Assembly (NCBI GenBank): GCA_943367755.1
Contig: CALRKB020000010.1
Location: 1-64,000 of the forward strand
Direction of reading: 5' to 3'
Source of the DNA: PCC-6802 sp943367755
GTDB taxonomy: Bacteria; Cyanobacteriota; Cyanobacteriia; Pseudanabaenales; Pseudanabaenaceae
Length of the DNA stretch: 64,000 bases
Shown: in pieces, positions 52,665 through 61,728 of the stretch
Layout: each line of letters begins with the position of its first letter
How positions within the stretch are numbered: position 1 is the stretch's first letter
The notes under the pieces: generated by a model
Seen by the model: only the letters and a program-made list of their open reading frames with translations
What the model was told of the DNA's origin: nothing
Databases searched by the model: none
Position numbers and translations under genes: made by a program

Positions 52665-54440
52665 ATGATCGGCCAATTGCTAGATGGGCGTTACCGGATC
52701 TTGCGTAATTTGAGCGCAGGTGGCTTCGGTCAAACCTACGTGGCTGAGGATACTAAAATTCCTGGTAATCCTAGCTGTGTGGTCAAACACCTCAAACCCA
52801 CCAACAGCGATCCTGGCTATTTACAAATAGCCAGCCGCTTATTTACAAGTGAAGCTGAAACCCTTGCCAAATTGGGTAGTCACGATCACATCCCCCGTCT
52901 CCTGGCGTATTTTACTGAAAACCAGGAATTCTACCTAGTAGAGGAATTTGTGGCGGGCAATACCCTTGGGAAAGAGTTGCAGGGTGGTCAGCGCTGGACA
53001 GAAGGTCAGGTTATCGAGTTTCTTGATGATGTGCTGGCAACTTTGGAATTCGTGCATAGTTATGGTGTAATTCATCGCGATATCAAACCCGATAATATTA
53101 TTCGACGTGAAAGCGATTCCTTGCAGGATGCGTCGCGCCGCAAATTTGCCTTGATTGACTTTGGCGCGATCAAACAGATGCAAAATCAGTTGGCGACCCA
53201 AATGGAACCACTCAGCCCCACCGTAGCGGTAGGGACACCAGGTTATATGCCCACCGAGCAAGCTCAGGGTAGACCCCGCCCCAGTAGTGACATATACGCA
53301 CTTGGGATAATTGCCGTACAAGCCCTGACCGGAGTTTCTCCCCGCGAACTGCGTGAAGATCCCCAGACCGGAGAAATTAACTGGCAGCACCTAACATCCG
53401 TGAGTAAGGAGCTAGCTGCTATTGTCACTAAGATGATCTCCTATCAATTTAAGGATCGTTACAGGACAGCAACTGAGGTCAGACAAGCCCTTCAAGCTTG
53501 CGATCGAGCAATGCAACAATCTGTACCTACCGCATCTACCCTGCCAGTGACTGAGGCAGTTTTTCCCCCTACACAAGTTAATCCCTTATTCACTCCAACT
53601 GTGGAAACCGTAGCCAGTCCTCCTAGACCCTCCCCTCAAGCTTCAAAACGGTCTCAAGAGCAAAATAGAGAGCAGCCTAAAAATATTCCCGTCTATCAGT
53701 CTCCCCAACCAACGTATCAGCCTCAAGCAGTAGCGTCAGTACCGCAATTTTCTCCCGCCTCTGCTAATTTGCAGCCAGATTCCCAATCCAGCGTTGCACC
53801 ACCTGGCAACAATAGTCTGGCGATCGCCCTATGGGTGGTAGCACTGACTGCCGCCGTGGGTATTGGCGCTCTGCTCGCCACCAGAGGGTTCTCTCCTGTC
53901 CTCCAAGTATTTAATCCTTCTACCCCACAACCAACCATCCCACCTACCCCACAACCAACAAACATTTCTTCATCTCTTCCCTCTCCCACGCCACAACAAA
54001 TCACAGATCCTACTCCCACTCCCACCCAAACTGGCTCAACCGATCCAACCCAAGCCACCGCTTTAACTGAAGTAGAAGCCGTAGAACGAGTCAGACAGTT
54101 AGTCGAGAGCAAGCAAAAATTATTTGCACCTCCTTTTGATCGCGACCTACTAGCTCAGTTAGCTGTGGGCAATGAATACGAGAAACGGAAAGGCTCGATT
54201 GATTGGCTGCAAAAGAATAATGCCTATTACAACTACGGTGAGTTTGAGGTCAAGCCTCTGGGGCAGTTTAACGTGCAGGGTAACCAAGCCACAGTAGAGG
54301 TAGAAATTTCCGAGAATCCAACCCTATATGTCAACGGTCAAATCGATCAATCGCAGTCTATCCCATCGCAAGGCAGATACCGCTGCACTTTGCAGTTCGA
54401 TCGCCAGAGTTGGAAGATTGCAACTTTAACAAAAATCTAG
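52665..54440 (+). CDS. Serine/threonine protein kinase with C-terminal IMS/ARC6-like domain
   Basis: 591-aa eukaryotic-type kinase. Glycine loop LSAGGFGQTYVAED, Lys in CVVKHL, catalytic HRDIKPDN (H137, D139) and DFG in IDFGAIKQ; all essential residues are present. After residue 290 comes a long Pro/Gln/Thr/Ser-rich linker and a membrane segment (LAIALWVVALTAAVGIGALLA), so the C-terminal domain is outside the cytosol. That domain (VERVRQLVESKQKLFA to QSWKIATLTKI) matches the IMS-type fold of ARC6-like proteins, common in cyanobacterial kinases. Ligand unknown. Confidence 0.9.
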   Translation: MIGQLLDGRYRILRNLSAGGFGQTYVAEDTKIPGNPSCVVKHLKPTNSDPGYLQIASRLFTSEAETLAKLGSHDHIPRLLAYFTENQEFYLVEEFVAGNTLGKELQGGQRWTEGQVIEFLDDVLATLEFVHSYGVIHRDIKPDNIIRRESDSLQDASRRKFALIDFGAIKQMQNQLATQMEPLSPTVAVGTPGYMPTEQAQGRPRPSSDIYALGIIAVQALTGVSPRELREDPQTGEINWQHLTSVSKELAAIVTKMISYQFKDRYRTATEVRQALQACDRAMQQSVPTASTLPVTEAVFPPTQVNPLFTPTVETVASPPRPSPQASKRSQEQNREQPKNIPVYQSPQPTYQPQAVASVPQFSPASANLQPDSQSSVAPPGNNSLAIALWVVALTAAVGIGALLATRGFSPVLQVFNPSTPQPTIPPTPQPTNISSSLPSPTPQQITDPTPTPTQTGSTDPTQATALTEVEAVERVRQLVESKQKLFAPPFDRDLLAQLAVGNEYEKRKGSIDWLQKNNAYYNYGEFEVKPLGQFNVQGNQATVEVEISENPTLYVNGQIDQSQSIPSQGRYRCTLQFDRQSWKIATLTKI

Positions 54441-54628
54441 CCCCATGAAGCTACTGAAGCTATTTAAGCTATTTAAGCAGTTTAGACCCCGCGATCGCAA
54501 ACGGTGGCACGGGTATTAGTATATCCGGTTCGGCAAACACCTTTTAACTCAAGCTCCCCAATTTGATAAATGTCTGGGACGGTTGAGCGATCGCCAGAAG
54601 TACAGCGTAACTATACACGAGGTTCCAC

Positions 54629-56095
54629 CTATTTCACACCTGTAAATGGCTGTTGTAGTGCCCTTTGTACTGCGCGGCGGCGGATCTCTAAAACCTGGCT
54701 GATCTCGCGGGCAAAGCTGGGTTGACGCTCGATCATCTGGTTGACTTCAGCAGCAGAAATCATCATAACTTCCAGATCCTCTACAGCAGTGACTGATACA
54801 GTGCTTGGCTCTCCTGAAAACAGTGTCATTTCACCAAAAAATTCGCCCGCCTTTATGGGTAAGACTTCCTGTTCTCGATCGTTCTTATCAATTACCGTCA
54901 TCATCGCCTGTCCTGCGATCGCAATATACAAGGCATTACTGGCATAGCCTTGCTGCATCACTTTTTCACCCGTGCCAAAATGTTTCAGCGTGATATCTTG
55001 AGATAGGTTTTGGATGTTGTCAGGGTTGTCTAGCGGCACAAAAGAGGGAATGGATTGTAAGCTTTCGGCAAATTTTTTCGATGTTCCTTCGGCACGAGAA
55101 GTAGGTCCATGAAAATGATAGAGCGTGCGAATGGGAAAAGGAATACTCAAGTTATTGCGTTGAGCAGCATACCAAACTCTCGTCATAAAGCGATCGCGGA
55201 TTTCCTCTAGACCAGCGTAATCTTCAATAAAAAATTTGACCTCATAGGTGATTGAAGAATCACTATAGGACAGCGTAAAAACGTGGGGTTCGGGATTGAC
55301 TAAGATACCCTGAGTTTCTAAAGCTGTAGTACGCAGAACATATTTAGCCAGGTTAGGTGGATCTTTATAAGAAAAGCCAATTTCGATGCGCTCGGCATGA
55401 ATACGCTGCGGTCGGCTAAAATTGCGAATGATTTCTGCACCTATCACTTTATGGGGAATAATCACCATCTCTCGTTCCAGGGTAATCAGACGCACAGACC
55501 GCCAGTTGATATCGATAACTTGACCAACTAGATCGCCAACCCGTAGCCAATCGCCTACAGAGAAAGGTTGCTCAAACAGCAGGGCAATCCCTGACATCAC
55601 ACTACCGAGGGTATCTTGCAATGCTAACCCAATCACAATGGAACTTACCCCTAGGGCGGTTACTAGACCTGCCAGATCGGCTTTCCACACCGTCGCCAGC
55701 ACGATCGCCGTACCAAGTAAAACTAGAAACAATCGGGATAGATCGATCAAGAGTTTTGGTACTTTTGCCCGCCAGGTATTAGCTTTAGCCTGTGCGAATA
55801 GAACCGTATTAAACAGAGATAGAGCGGCATGAATTACACAGACCCACAGGAGGGTTTGAATGCTTTTGACTCGGTCATCACCAGGTGGGAGTTGCAGAAC
55901 ATGCTGCGTAAATAGTGAAAAGATGAATACGGGCAAAACTAAGTTGCGAACAACTTCTAAGGTGGCAGCTAAAGGTTTGCCGTTTTTTCGCAAGCGCTGG
56001 ATCGCCTCACCGAGCAGAATCACAGTTAATGGAAATCCCACAATTAAGGCGATCGCCCAGAGTAATAGATGGCTGGTCAGAATAGGAGCAGTCAT
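54629..56095 (-). CDS. Mechanosensitive channel MscS family with C-terminal cyclic-nucleotide-binding domain
   Basis: 488 aa. Four N-terminal membrane segments lead to the MscS pore region (LVTALGVSSIVIGLALQDTLG) and beta domain (VGDLVGQVIDINWRSVRLI). From about 365 a cNMP domain follows (FGTGEKVMQQGYASNALYIA; GEFFGEMTLFSGEPSTVSV). This is the bCNG branch of the MscS superfamily. The phosphate-cassette Glu is kept in GEM, but the Arg expected at the RS/RA position reads EPST, so ligand binding may be altered. The gene is coupled by ATGA to the cyclase upstream. Confidence 0.9.
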   Translation of the reverse strand: MTAPILTSHLLLWAIALIVGFPLTVILLGEAIQRLRKNGKPLAATLEVVRNLVLPVFIFSLFTQHVLQLPPGDDRVKSIQTLLWVCVIHAALSLFNTVLFAQAKANTWRAKVPKLLIDLSRLFLVLLGTAIVLATVWKADLAGLVTALGVSSIVIGLALQDTLGSVMSGIALLFEQPFSVGDWLRVGDLVGQVIDINWRSVRLITLEREMVIIPHKVIGAEIIRNFSRPQRIHAERIEIGFSYKDPPNLAKYVLRTTALETQGILVNPEPHVFTLSYSDSSITYEVKFFIEDYAGLEEIRDRFMTRVWYAAQRNNLSIPFPIRTLYHFHGPTSRAEGTSKKFAESLQSIPSFVPLDNPDNIQNLSQDITLKHFGTGEKVMQQGYASNALYIAIAGQAMMTVIDKNDREQEVLPIKAGEFFGEMTLFSGEPSTVSVTAVEDLEVMMISAAEVNQMIERQPSFAREISQVLEIRRRAVQRALQQPFTGVK

Positions 56096-58248
56096 AACAC
56101 CTCAGACTTTACAGGTTGTTGAATACTTTTGAGACACCAAGCTTTGGAACTTTTGGAACTAACGTTACCATTGCTTTCGGCAGTTCCCAATGCTCCAGCC
56201 AGTAGTTCAAATTCATAAAGATCGGCTAAGCGGTGATAAACCTCTTCCGAGACTAAAATCAACCCAACAGGACAAGCCGACATCAATGCCTGACTGCAAT
56301 TCACCGTATCTCCCCATACATCATAAATAAACTTACTTCGCCCCACAATGCCCGCCAACACATTCCCTGAATGAACCCCTGTGCGAATATTTAACTGAAG
56401 TCGACGTTCGTGATTAAATCGCCGCACGATAATCAGCATTTCTAAGGCAAAATCGATCGCCCGTTTATCGTGGTCGAGATAGGGGAGCGAAATCCCACAG
56501 ACAGCCATATAGCGATCGCCAATGGTTTTGATTTTTTCCATGCCATAACGCTCGGCTGCTTCATCAAAAGCACCGACTAAATCGTTGAGGATGCTGACAA
56601 CTTCGTAGGCGCTAAGGGATGGGGATAGTTTGGCAAAGCCAGTTAGCTCTGAGAACAAAACCGCCACATTAGAGACTCTTTCCGCAATATTTTTCTCACC
56701 CCGTTTCAGCCGTTTCGCGATCGCCGAGGGAAAAACACTGAGTAGCAGTTGTTCGTTTTCGAGATTTTTTTCCTCTATTAGCTCGGTCTGAGCGCGGAGG
56801 CTATGCACCATCGCATTAAAGGATTTAGCCAATTCCCCAAACTCATCTTGAGAGTTTAATGGGACAATTGTATCCAACTGTCCTTTTTCGACTCTTTGAG
56901 CATTTTTAATCAGTTGATTGATCGGCTGCACAAAGAGATAAGCCAGACCCATTGCCAATAAAGTCACCATCAGCATTAAAACTGTGGCGGAAATCAATAA
57001 CTGCCGTTCAAACGAGTAAATCGGTTCATAGGCTTCAGCTAGGTCAATTTCTGCAAGGATCGCCCAATCCAATTCATCAATATGGAGTGGTGCGTAAGAA
57101 CTTAAAACTGGAATGTTGCGATAATCATTGATAATCTGCGTACCTTGTTTACCTGACAAGGCTTCCTTCGCTCCTTCTGTTAGAACTTTTTGCTCTAAAA
57201 TTGAAGTTTCGTATTGCTTAATGCGATTGAGAATTTTTTCACTAACACCGAGCGATCGCAGCGTTTGCAAATACTGCTCGGGGCTTTCCACCCAAAATCG
57301 CGAAACCGATCGCATTAAATAATCCTGTCCCACTAAATAGGTCTCACCACTTTTACCCAAACCATCACTTTCCCAGTTGCGATTCCCAGTCATGACATTA
57401 TTCACTTCATTCACTGGAATTTGGACTGCCAAAACCCCAATAAATTCTGACTGATTAAAAATAGGAGCGGCAATAAACGCCGCAGGCGCGCCATAGGAGG
57501 GGGCATAAGCTTCAAAGTCAATAATGCGGGCGTAGTCTCTTTGTTTTTCTTGACGGACTTTGGCCACTAGTCGCGCTAAATTACTCTCGTTATAGGCACC
57601 CTGACTCAGATTAGTGGTGAAATCTGTCTCTTTATAAACCGTATAGACAACCTTTCCTTCAGGATTAATCAGAAATAGGTCATAATAGCCAAACTTTTCG
57701 ATAATATCTCGAAAAATAGGGTGGTACTGAGCGTGGACAACACTATAGGGACTGCCATCTTTAGGATCGTTGAGGAGATGCTTTTTGCCCACAGGGTTGG
57801 GATTAGCGGCAATGTAATGGTACTGGAGATAGCGAGCTGCTATGTTTTTAGGCTTAAAGAACTCCAGCATCGGACTACCCTGTTCTGCTTTTGCTAGTCG
57901 AGGGAGAAATCGATCGCGATAGTATTCTGTTAACTTTTGTTCAAATTGATCGGGGATTTTGCTACTGTCAATAAGGCGATAGTCAGCATCAAACTCTTGC
58001 ATAGCTTTAATAACAGAGGGATTTCCACTTAAAGTTTGAATATGATTGCGTAAGATCTTGAAGTAAGATTCAATTTGATATGCTTTAGATGCCCGCACAC
58101 TGGTTAACTGGTTAAAAGCTCGATTGGTAAGATTAGACTGACCGCTCTGATAACCAATATAAGCAGTAACTAATATGGAACAACTGCTAACTGCCAGTAA
58201 CATCGCAATAAGCTTAGATTTAATACTTATATGAGTGAGCGATCGCAT
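56092..58248 (-). CDS. Class III adenylate/guanylate cyclase with sensor and HAMP domains
   Basis: 718-aa membrane protein. Residues 15-35 and about 415-435 are membrane segments, with a large extracytoplasmic Cache-like sensor between them, then a HAMP linker (FVQPINQLIKNAQRV) and a short coiled coil before the class III cyclase domain (from about 520). The catalytic positions are not all canonical: the first metal Asp is Glu (LFSELTGF), the second Asp is kept in KTIGDRYMAV, and the transition-state Arg of NxxxR reads Ala in NCSQA. The domain may be weakly active or regulatory. It is coupled to the MscS-cNMP channel gene by ATGA overlap. Confidence 0.88.
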   Translation of the reverse strand: MRSLTHISIKSKLIAMLLAVSSCSILVTAYIGYQSGQSNLTNRAFNQLTSVRASKAYQIESYFKILRNHIQTLSGNPSVIKAMQEFDADYRLIDSSKIPDQFEQKLTEYYRDRFLPRLAKAEQGSPMLEFFKPKNIAARYLQYHYIAANPNPVGKKHLLNDPKDGSPYSVVHAQYHPIFRDIIEKFGYYDLFLINPEGKVVYTVYKETDFTTNLSQGAYNESNLARLVAKVRQEKQRDYARIIDFEAYAPSYGAPAAFIAAPIFNQSEFIGVLAVQIPVNEVNNVMTGNRNWESDGLGKSGETYLVGQDYLMRSVSRFWVESPEQYLQTLRSLGVSEKILNRIKQYETSILEQKVLTEGAKEALSGKQGTQIINDYRNIPVLSSYAPLHIDELDWAILAEIDLAEAYEPIYSFERQLLISATVLMLMVTLLAMGLAYLFVQPINQLIKNAQRVEKGQLDTIVPLNSQDEFGELAKSFNAMVHSLRAQTELIEEKNLENEQLLLSVFPSAIAKRLKRGEKNIAERVSNVAVLFSELTGFAKLSPSLSAYEVVSILNDLVGAFDEAAERYGMEKIKTIGDRYMAVCGISLPYLDHDKRAIDFALEMLIIVRRFNHERRLQLNIRTGVHSGNVLAGIVGRSKFIYDVWGDTVNCSQALMSACPVGLILVSEEVYHRLADLYEFELLAGALGTAESNGNVSSKSSKAWCLKSIQQPVKSEVL

Positions 58249-58548
58249 AGATTAGAGTATAGTCTCGCCCTCACAGGCTAAACCGACTAAAGACCGTCTC
58301 GTATCATAGGTTACTATTCTCGCCAAAATTGTATTGATTCAAACGAAAATATAATATCGGCGAATTTCCCCACCTGTAGTACTGGAGATGCTTATTTCAA
58401 TTTAACTCAACTTGAGAGAATTGACCTGCGATCGCTCCGTTATTTATTCCAATAACCAGGCAAAAAGATCCTTACACTACTCATCTTAAACCTCGTCAAG
58501 GTCGCCTGTAACTAAGTATAGCCACACCAAGCGCTCACACGGCATGCT
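58249..58548. other. Intergenic region upstream of the cyclase
   Basis: 300 bp between the CheY-like gene and the cyclase, both on the minus strand. It should contain the end of the relay transcript and the cyclase promoter; a TATACT box lies about 7-12 bp upstream of the cyclase ATG. A tRNA-like D-arm at the border was examined and dismissed. Nothing else is seen. Confidence 0.4.
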
Positions 58549-58923
58549 CTACCAACCGAGAGCCTCTGCCACCTGGCTAGCTAAATTGATCGGATCGAAG
58601 GGCTTAGCGATCACAGCTACAACTCCCAAACTCGCAAAGCGATTGCGATCGGCGGTCTGGATTTTCGCTGTGAGAAAAACTACGGGAATATGACTGGTTG
58701 AGGGATCGGCCTGTAAATTTTGCAAAGTAGTGGGGCCATCCATATCCGGCAGCATGACATCAAGTAAAATTGCATCGGGCTGATCTGCCTTAGCCTTCTC
58801 CAGTCCATCTTGACCAGATTCAGAAGTCAGTACTTGCCAACCTCCCATCATTTCCAGGCTAATCTGAGCCACTTCGCGGATGTCACTTTCATCATCAATA
58901 ATTAATATACGCTTCGTATCCAC
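58549..58923 (-). CDS. CheY-like single-domain response regulator
   Basis: 124-aa receiver with the acidic pair in LIIDDES, phospho-acceptor Asp in AILLDVMLPDMDG (about D55), Thr in VVFLTAK and Lys in VIAKPFDP. No output domain. It follows the multi-PAS kinase by 12 bp and is its likely partner or a phosphate sink in the relay. Confidence 0.92.
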   Translation of the reverse strand: MDTKRILIIDDESDIREVAQISLEMMGGWQVLTSESGQDGLEKAKADQPDAILLDVMLPDMDGPTTLQNLQADPSTSHIPVVFLTAKIQTADRNRFASLGVVAVIAKPFDPINLASQVAEALGW

Positions 58924-58935
58924 TACAGAAAACTC

Positions 58936-61677
58936 CTAACTATTGGGGGGCAATTCAGTAAGCATAGAACTTGGATCGGGGCTGACATCTTCGCTCCCGC
59001 TAATAGGATAGAGTCCAGGCAATGACTGTGATAAAGCCGATAGGATTGGCAGACTCAAGAAAAAGGAACTGCCACGGTCTACAACGCTTTCTGCCCAGAT
59101 CCGGCCACCATGCTGCTGCACGATACTACGGCAAATTGCCAGTCCCAGTCCTGTCCCGCCTTTTTGTCGGCTGTCAGAAGCATCAACCTGCTGAAACCGC
59201 TCGAAGATAGAATCTAACTTGTCAGACGGAATTCCCCTGCCATAGTCCTTTACAGTCACAAGTAAAGTCTTTTGCTCTTGTTGGGCTGCAATCGTATCCC
59301 TAGAACTTGGCGGTAAAAGAGAACGATCTTTGACCACTGCAACACTTAATTGAACCTGGCTACCAGGGAAAGAGAACTTGATCGCATTACTGAGTAAGTT
59401 AGTAAGAACCTGAATAATGCGATCGCTATCAGCGAATATTTTAACAGATATAGTTGATACAGATAGACTAACCTCAGCCTTATCAGCTATGGGTTGTAAC
59501 TCTTGTACTACCTGATCGATCAAATCAGCAATATCGCAATTTCCCTGAGATAACTTCACCTTACCTGATTCTAGACTTTCTAGATCGAGAATGTCATTAG
59601 TCAGGCGAATCAACCGTCGTGTATTTTTGACGGCAATTTCTAGCATCCGCTGCCCCTTCCCAGCTAATTCGCCAAGATTGCCAGTTTGCAATAATCCTAG
59701 CGCTCCATGTATAGCAGTTAATGGCGTTCTCAGCTCGTGGCTAACAACTGAGATAAATTCGTCTTTCATCCTTTCTACAGCGCGGCGATCGCTGATATCT
59801 CTAGCAATCACAGAGCTACCGGTAATATTACCAAAGGCATCCTTCACCGGCGATATAGTCATCAGTACTTCGATAATTTTGCCATCCTTGCGCAAATGCG
59901 GGGTGGTGTAGTAGCCGATGATGTCTTGCGCCGCTCTCGAATCTGGTCCTGATATGCCAACGATCTCACCACGCGGTACCAGGAGGGTAATAATGTTTTG
60001 GCCGACCGCCTCCGCCGCTGTATATCCATAGATAAACTGCGCGCCCAAGTTCCAACTGGTAATTGTGCCGTTGAGCGTCATGCCAATAATTGCATCATCA
60101 GAGAATTTGACAATGGCAGCCAGATCGGCCATCACAGCTTCTGCCTGCTTCCGTTCGGTGATATCCAATACCATGCCAAACAACTGCGATACTTGTCCTT
60201 CGAGATTAAATACCGGATTACCTTTCACCAGCAGATATCGTAAAGTCCCATCCGATCTTGTAATTTCAGATTCTATTTCAAATGATTTACCATTAGCTAC
60301 CGCTTGTCTAAATGATGCCGCGATCTTAGTAGCATCTCTCAAGCCATACCTACTCAGTAATTCTCTATAGCCTGGGATTGGTTGACCTACTTCTAGCCCA
60401 AAGATGCGAAATACTTCGTCTGACCAGACTGTATGGCGAGTGGTGAGGTCAAGTTGCCAGCTACCTAGGTGAGCCAGCCTTTGAGCTTCAGCCAAATTAT
60501 TTTCACTCCGACGCAGTGCTTCCTCTGCTTGCTTGCGATCGCTAATGTCTATGAGTACACCATCAACAATCGCTCCTCCTGCCGCTAGTGGCGAAATACG
60601 AGCACTATCTCTCACCCATTTCACTTGACCGGAGGCTGATCTCAGCCGAAATTCATTGGTAAAGGGCTGCAAAGAGGCAATTGCACGCTGAAGCATTCGA
60701 TCGCATTGTTCACGATCTTCAGGATGGATGAGGGTGAATAGTTTTTGCGGATCGGACATCACGATCTCGGGCATGACACCAGTAATTTCATACAGACCAG
60801 TACTGATAAACTGCATTTCCATCCTCTGATCGTCATAGATGACTAGACGATAGATCGAACAGACAATATTATTAGCGATCGAGGCAATTTGCAGCTCTCT
60901 TTCCTGTAGAGATTGCTCTACTCGTTTGCGGTCAGTGATGTCACGACTGATGCCACGGTAGCCTCTAAATCCACCATCTAAATCGAAAATAGGCACCCCG
61001 CTAGTTTCTACGATCACGAGATGGCCATTCTTATGAAAATGTATGCTCTCTAGATTGTAGAAAGGTTCGTAGTTATTAAAAATATTTCTAAAAGCCCTAG
61101 CCATGAGATGTCCTTCATGATCGGGCATGAGTTCAAAAGGAGTTTTACCAATAATCTCTTTCGGCTCGTGGCCTAATATACTCATTACCTTAGGACTACA
61201 GTATGTATATACGCGATTCTCATTAATTTCCCACACCCAATCACTAGAAGTTTGCACCAGGTGTAAAAAGCGCTCTTGACTCTGGTGTAGCAGTTCCGCT
61301 CTGGATGATTGGGAATGGCTGCTATCACGGAGGGTAATTAGGTGCAGGTTGGGCAAATAGTGTACAGCGACAGCATATTCCACCTCGTGCAGACTACCAT
61401 CAGTACGATGTAGAGGGCAGCAAGCCCTTGTCACTTCCGTCGGAACCAGGTTCTGTCCATCTTGCTCTAGACTGCATCTAAGTTCGATAAAATCGGTAAG
61501 ACTCCGACCAATCAGCTCCAATCTAGTTAGTCCGAAAAGATTGCAGGTAGCAGCGTTAACCTCTAAACACGTACAATTGTCATCAGTGATAATCATGCCA
61601 TCTGGGCTACGCTCAAAAATTGCTTGGAGAAGATAACTATTTGGATAATTTAACTCTAGTGTCTGATTGGTGGTCAT
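58936..61677 (-). CDS. Multi-PAS sensor histidine kinase
   Basis: 913-aa soluble sensor kinase with about five PAS domains in a row (starting near 10, 130, 260, 385 and 515), several with PAC-type ends such as RGYRGISRDITDRK, DGVLIDISDRKQAEE and VARDISDRRAVE. Then HisKA with the acceptor His in VVSHELRTPLTAIHGAL and HATPase with VLTNLLSNAIKFS, DYGRGIPSDKL and GTGLGLAICRSIVQQHGG. No membrane segment. The C-terminal 40 residues are a Ser/Pro-rich tail. Bound cofactors cannot be read from the sequence. Confidence 0.92.
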   Translation of the reverse strand: MTTNQTLELNYPNSYLLQAIFERSPDGMIITDDNCTCLEVNAATCNLFGLTRLELIGRSLTDFIELRCSLEQDGQNLVPTEVTRACCPLHRTDGSLHEVEYAVAVHYLPNLHLITLRDSSHSQSSRAELLHQSQERFLHLVQTSSDWVWEINENRVYTYCSPKVMSILGHEPKEIIGKTPFELMPDHEGHLMARAFRNIFNNYEPFYNLESIHFHKNGHLVIVETSGVPIFDLDGGFRGYRGISRDITDRKRVEQSLQERELQIASIANNIVCSIYRLVIYDDQRMEMQFISTGLYEITGVMPEIVMSDPQKLFTLIHPEDREQCDRMLQRAIASLQPFTNEFRLRSASGQVKWVRDSARISPLAAGGAIVDGVLIDISDRKQAEEALRRSENNLAEAQRLAHLGSWQLDLTTRHTVWSDEVFRIFGLEVGQPIPGYRELLSRYGLRDATKIAASFRQAVANGKSFEIESEITRSDGTLRYLLVKGNPVFNLEGQVSQLFGMVLDITERKQAEAVMADLAAIVKFSDDAIIGMTLNGTITSWNLGAQFIYGYTAAEAVGQNIITLLVPRGEIVGISGPDSRAAQDIIGYYTTPHLRKDGKIIEVLMTISPVKDAFGNITGSSVIARDISDRRAVERMKDEFISVVSHELRTPLTAIHGALGLLQTGNLGELAGKGQRMLEIAVKNTRRLIRLTNDILDLESLESGKVKLSQGNCDIADLIDQVVQELQPIADKAEVSLSVSTISVKIFADSDRIIQVLTNLLSNAIKFSFPGSQVQLSVAVVKDRSLLPPSSRDTIAAQQEQKTLLVTVKDYGRGIPSDKLDSIFERFQQVDASDSRQKGGTGLGLAICRSIVQQHGGRIWAESVVDRGSSFFLSLPILSALSQSLPGLYPISGSEDVSPDPSSMLTELPPNS

Positions 61678-61728
61678 GGCCGTTAAATGCTTGTTACACT
61701 GTAAGTAGTTAAGAAGTAGTTAAGCTGC

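Noticed and set aside
54445..54519. Short frame MKLLKLFKLFKQFRPRDRK on the plus strand after the kinase gene
   Set aside because: Low-complexity repeats of AAGCTATTT, no ribosome site, no sign of selection for coding.
58530..58575. tRNA-like D-arm (GCTC...TTGGTAGAGC) on the minus strand
   Set aside because: No matching anticodon stem, T-arm or acceptor stem; it overlaps the end of the receiver gene by chance.
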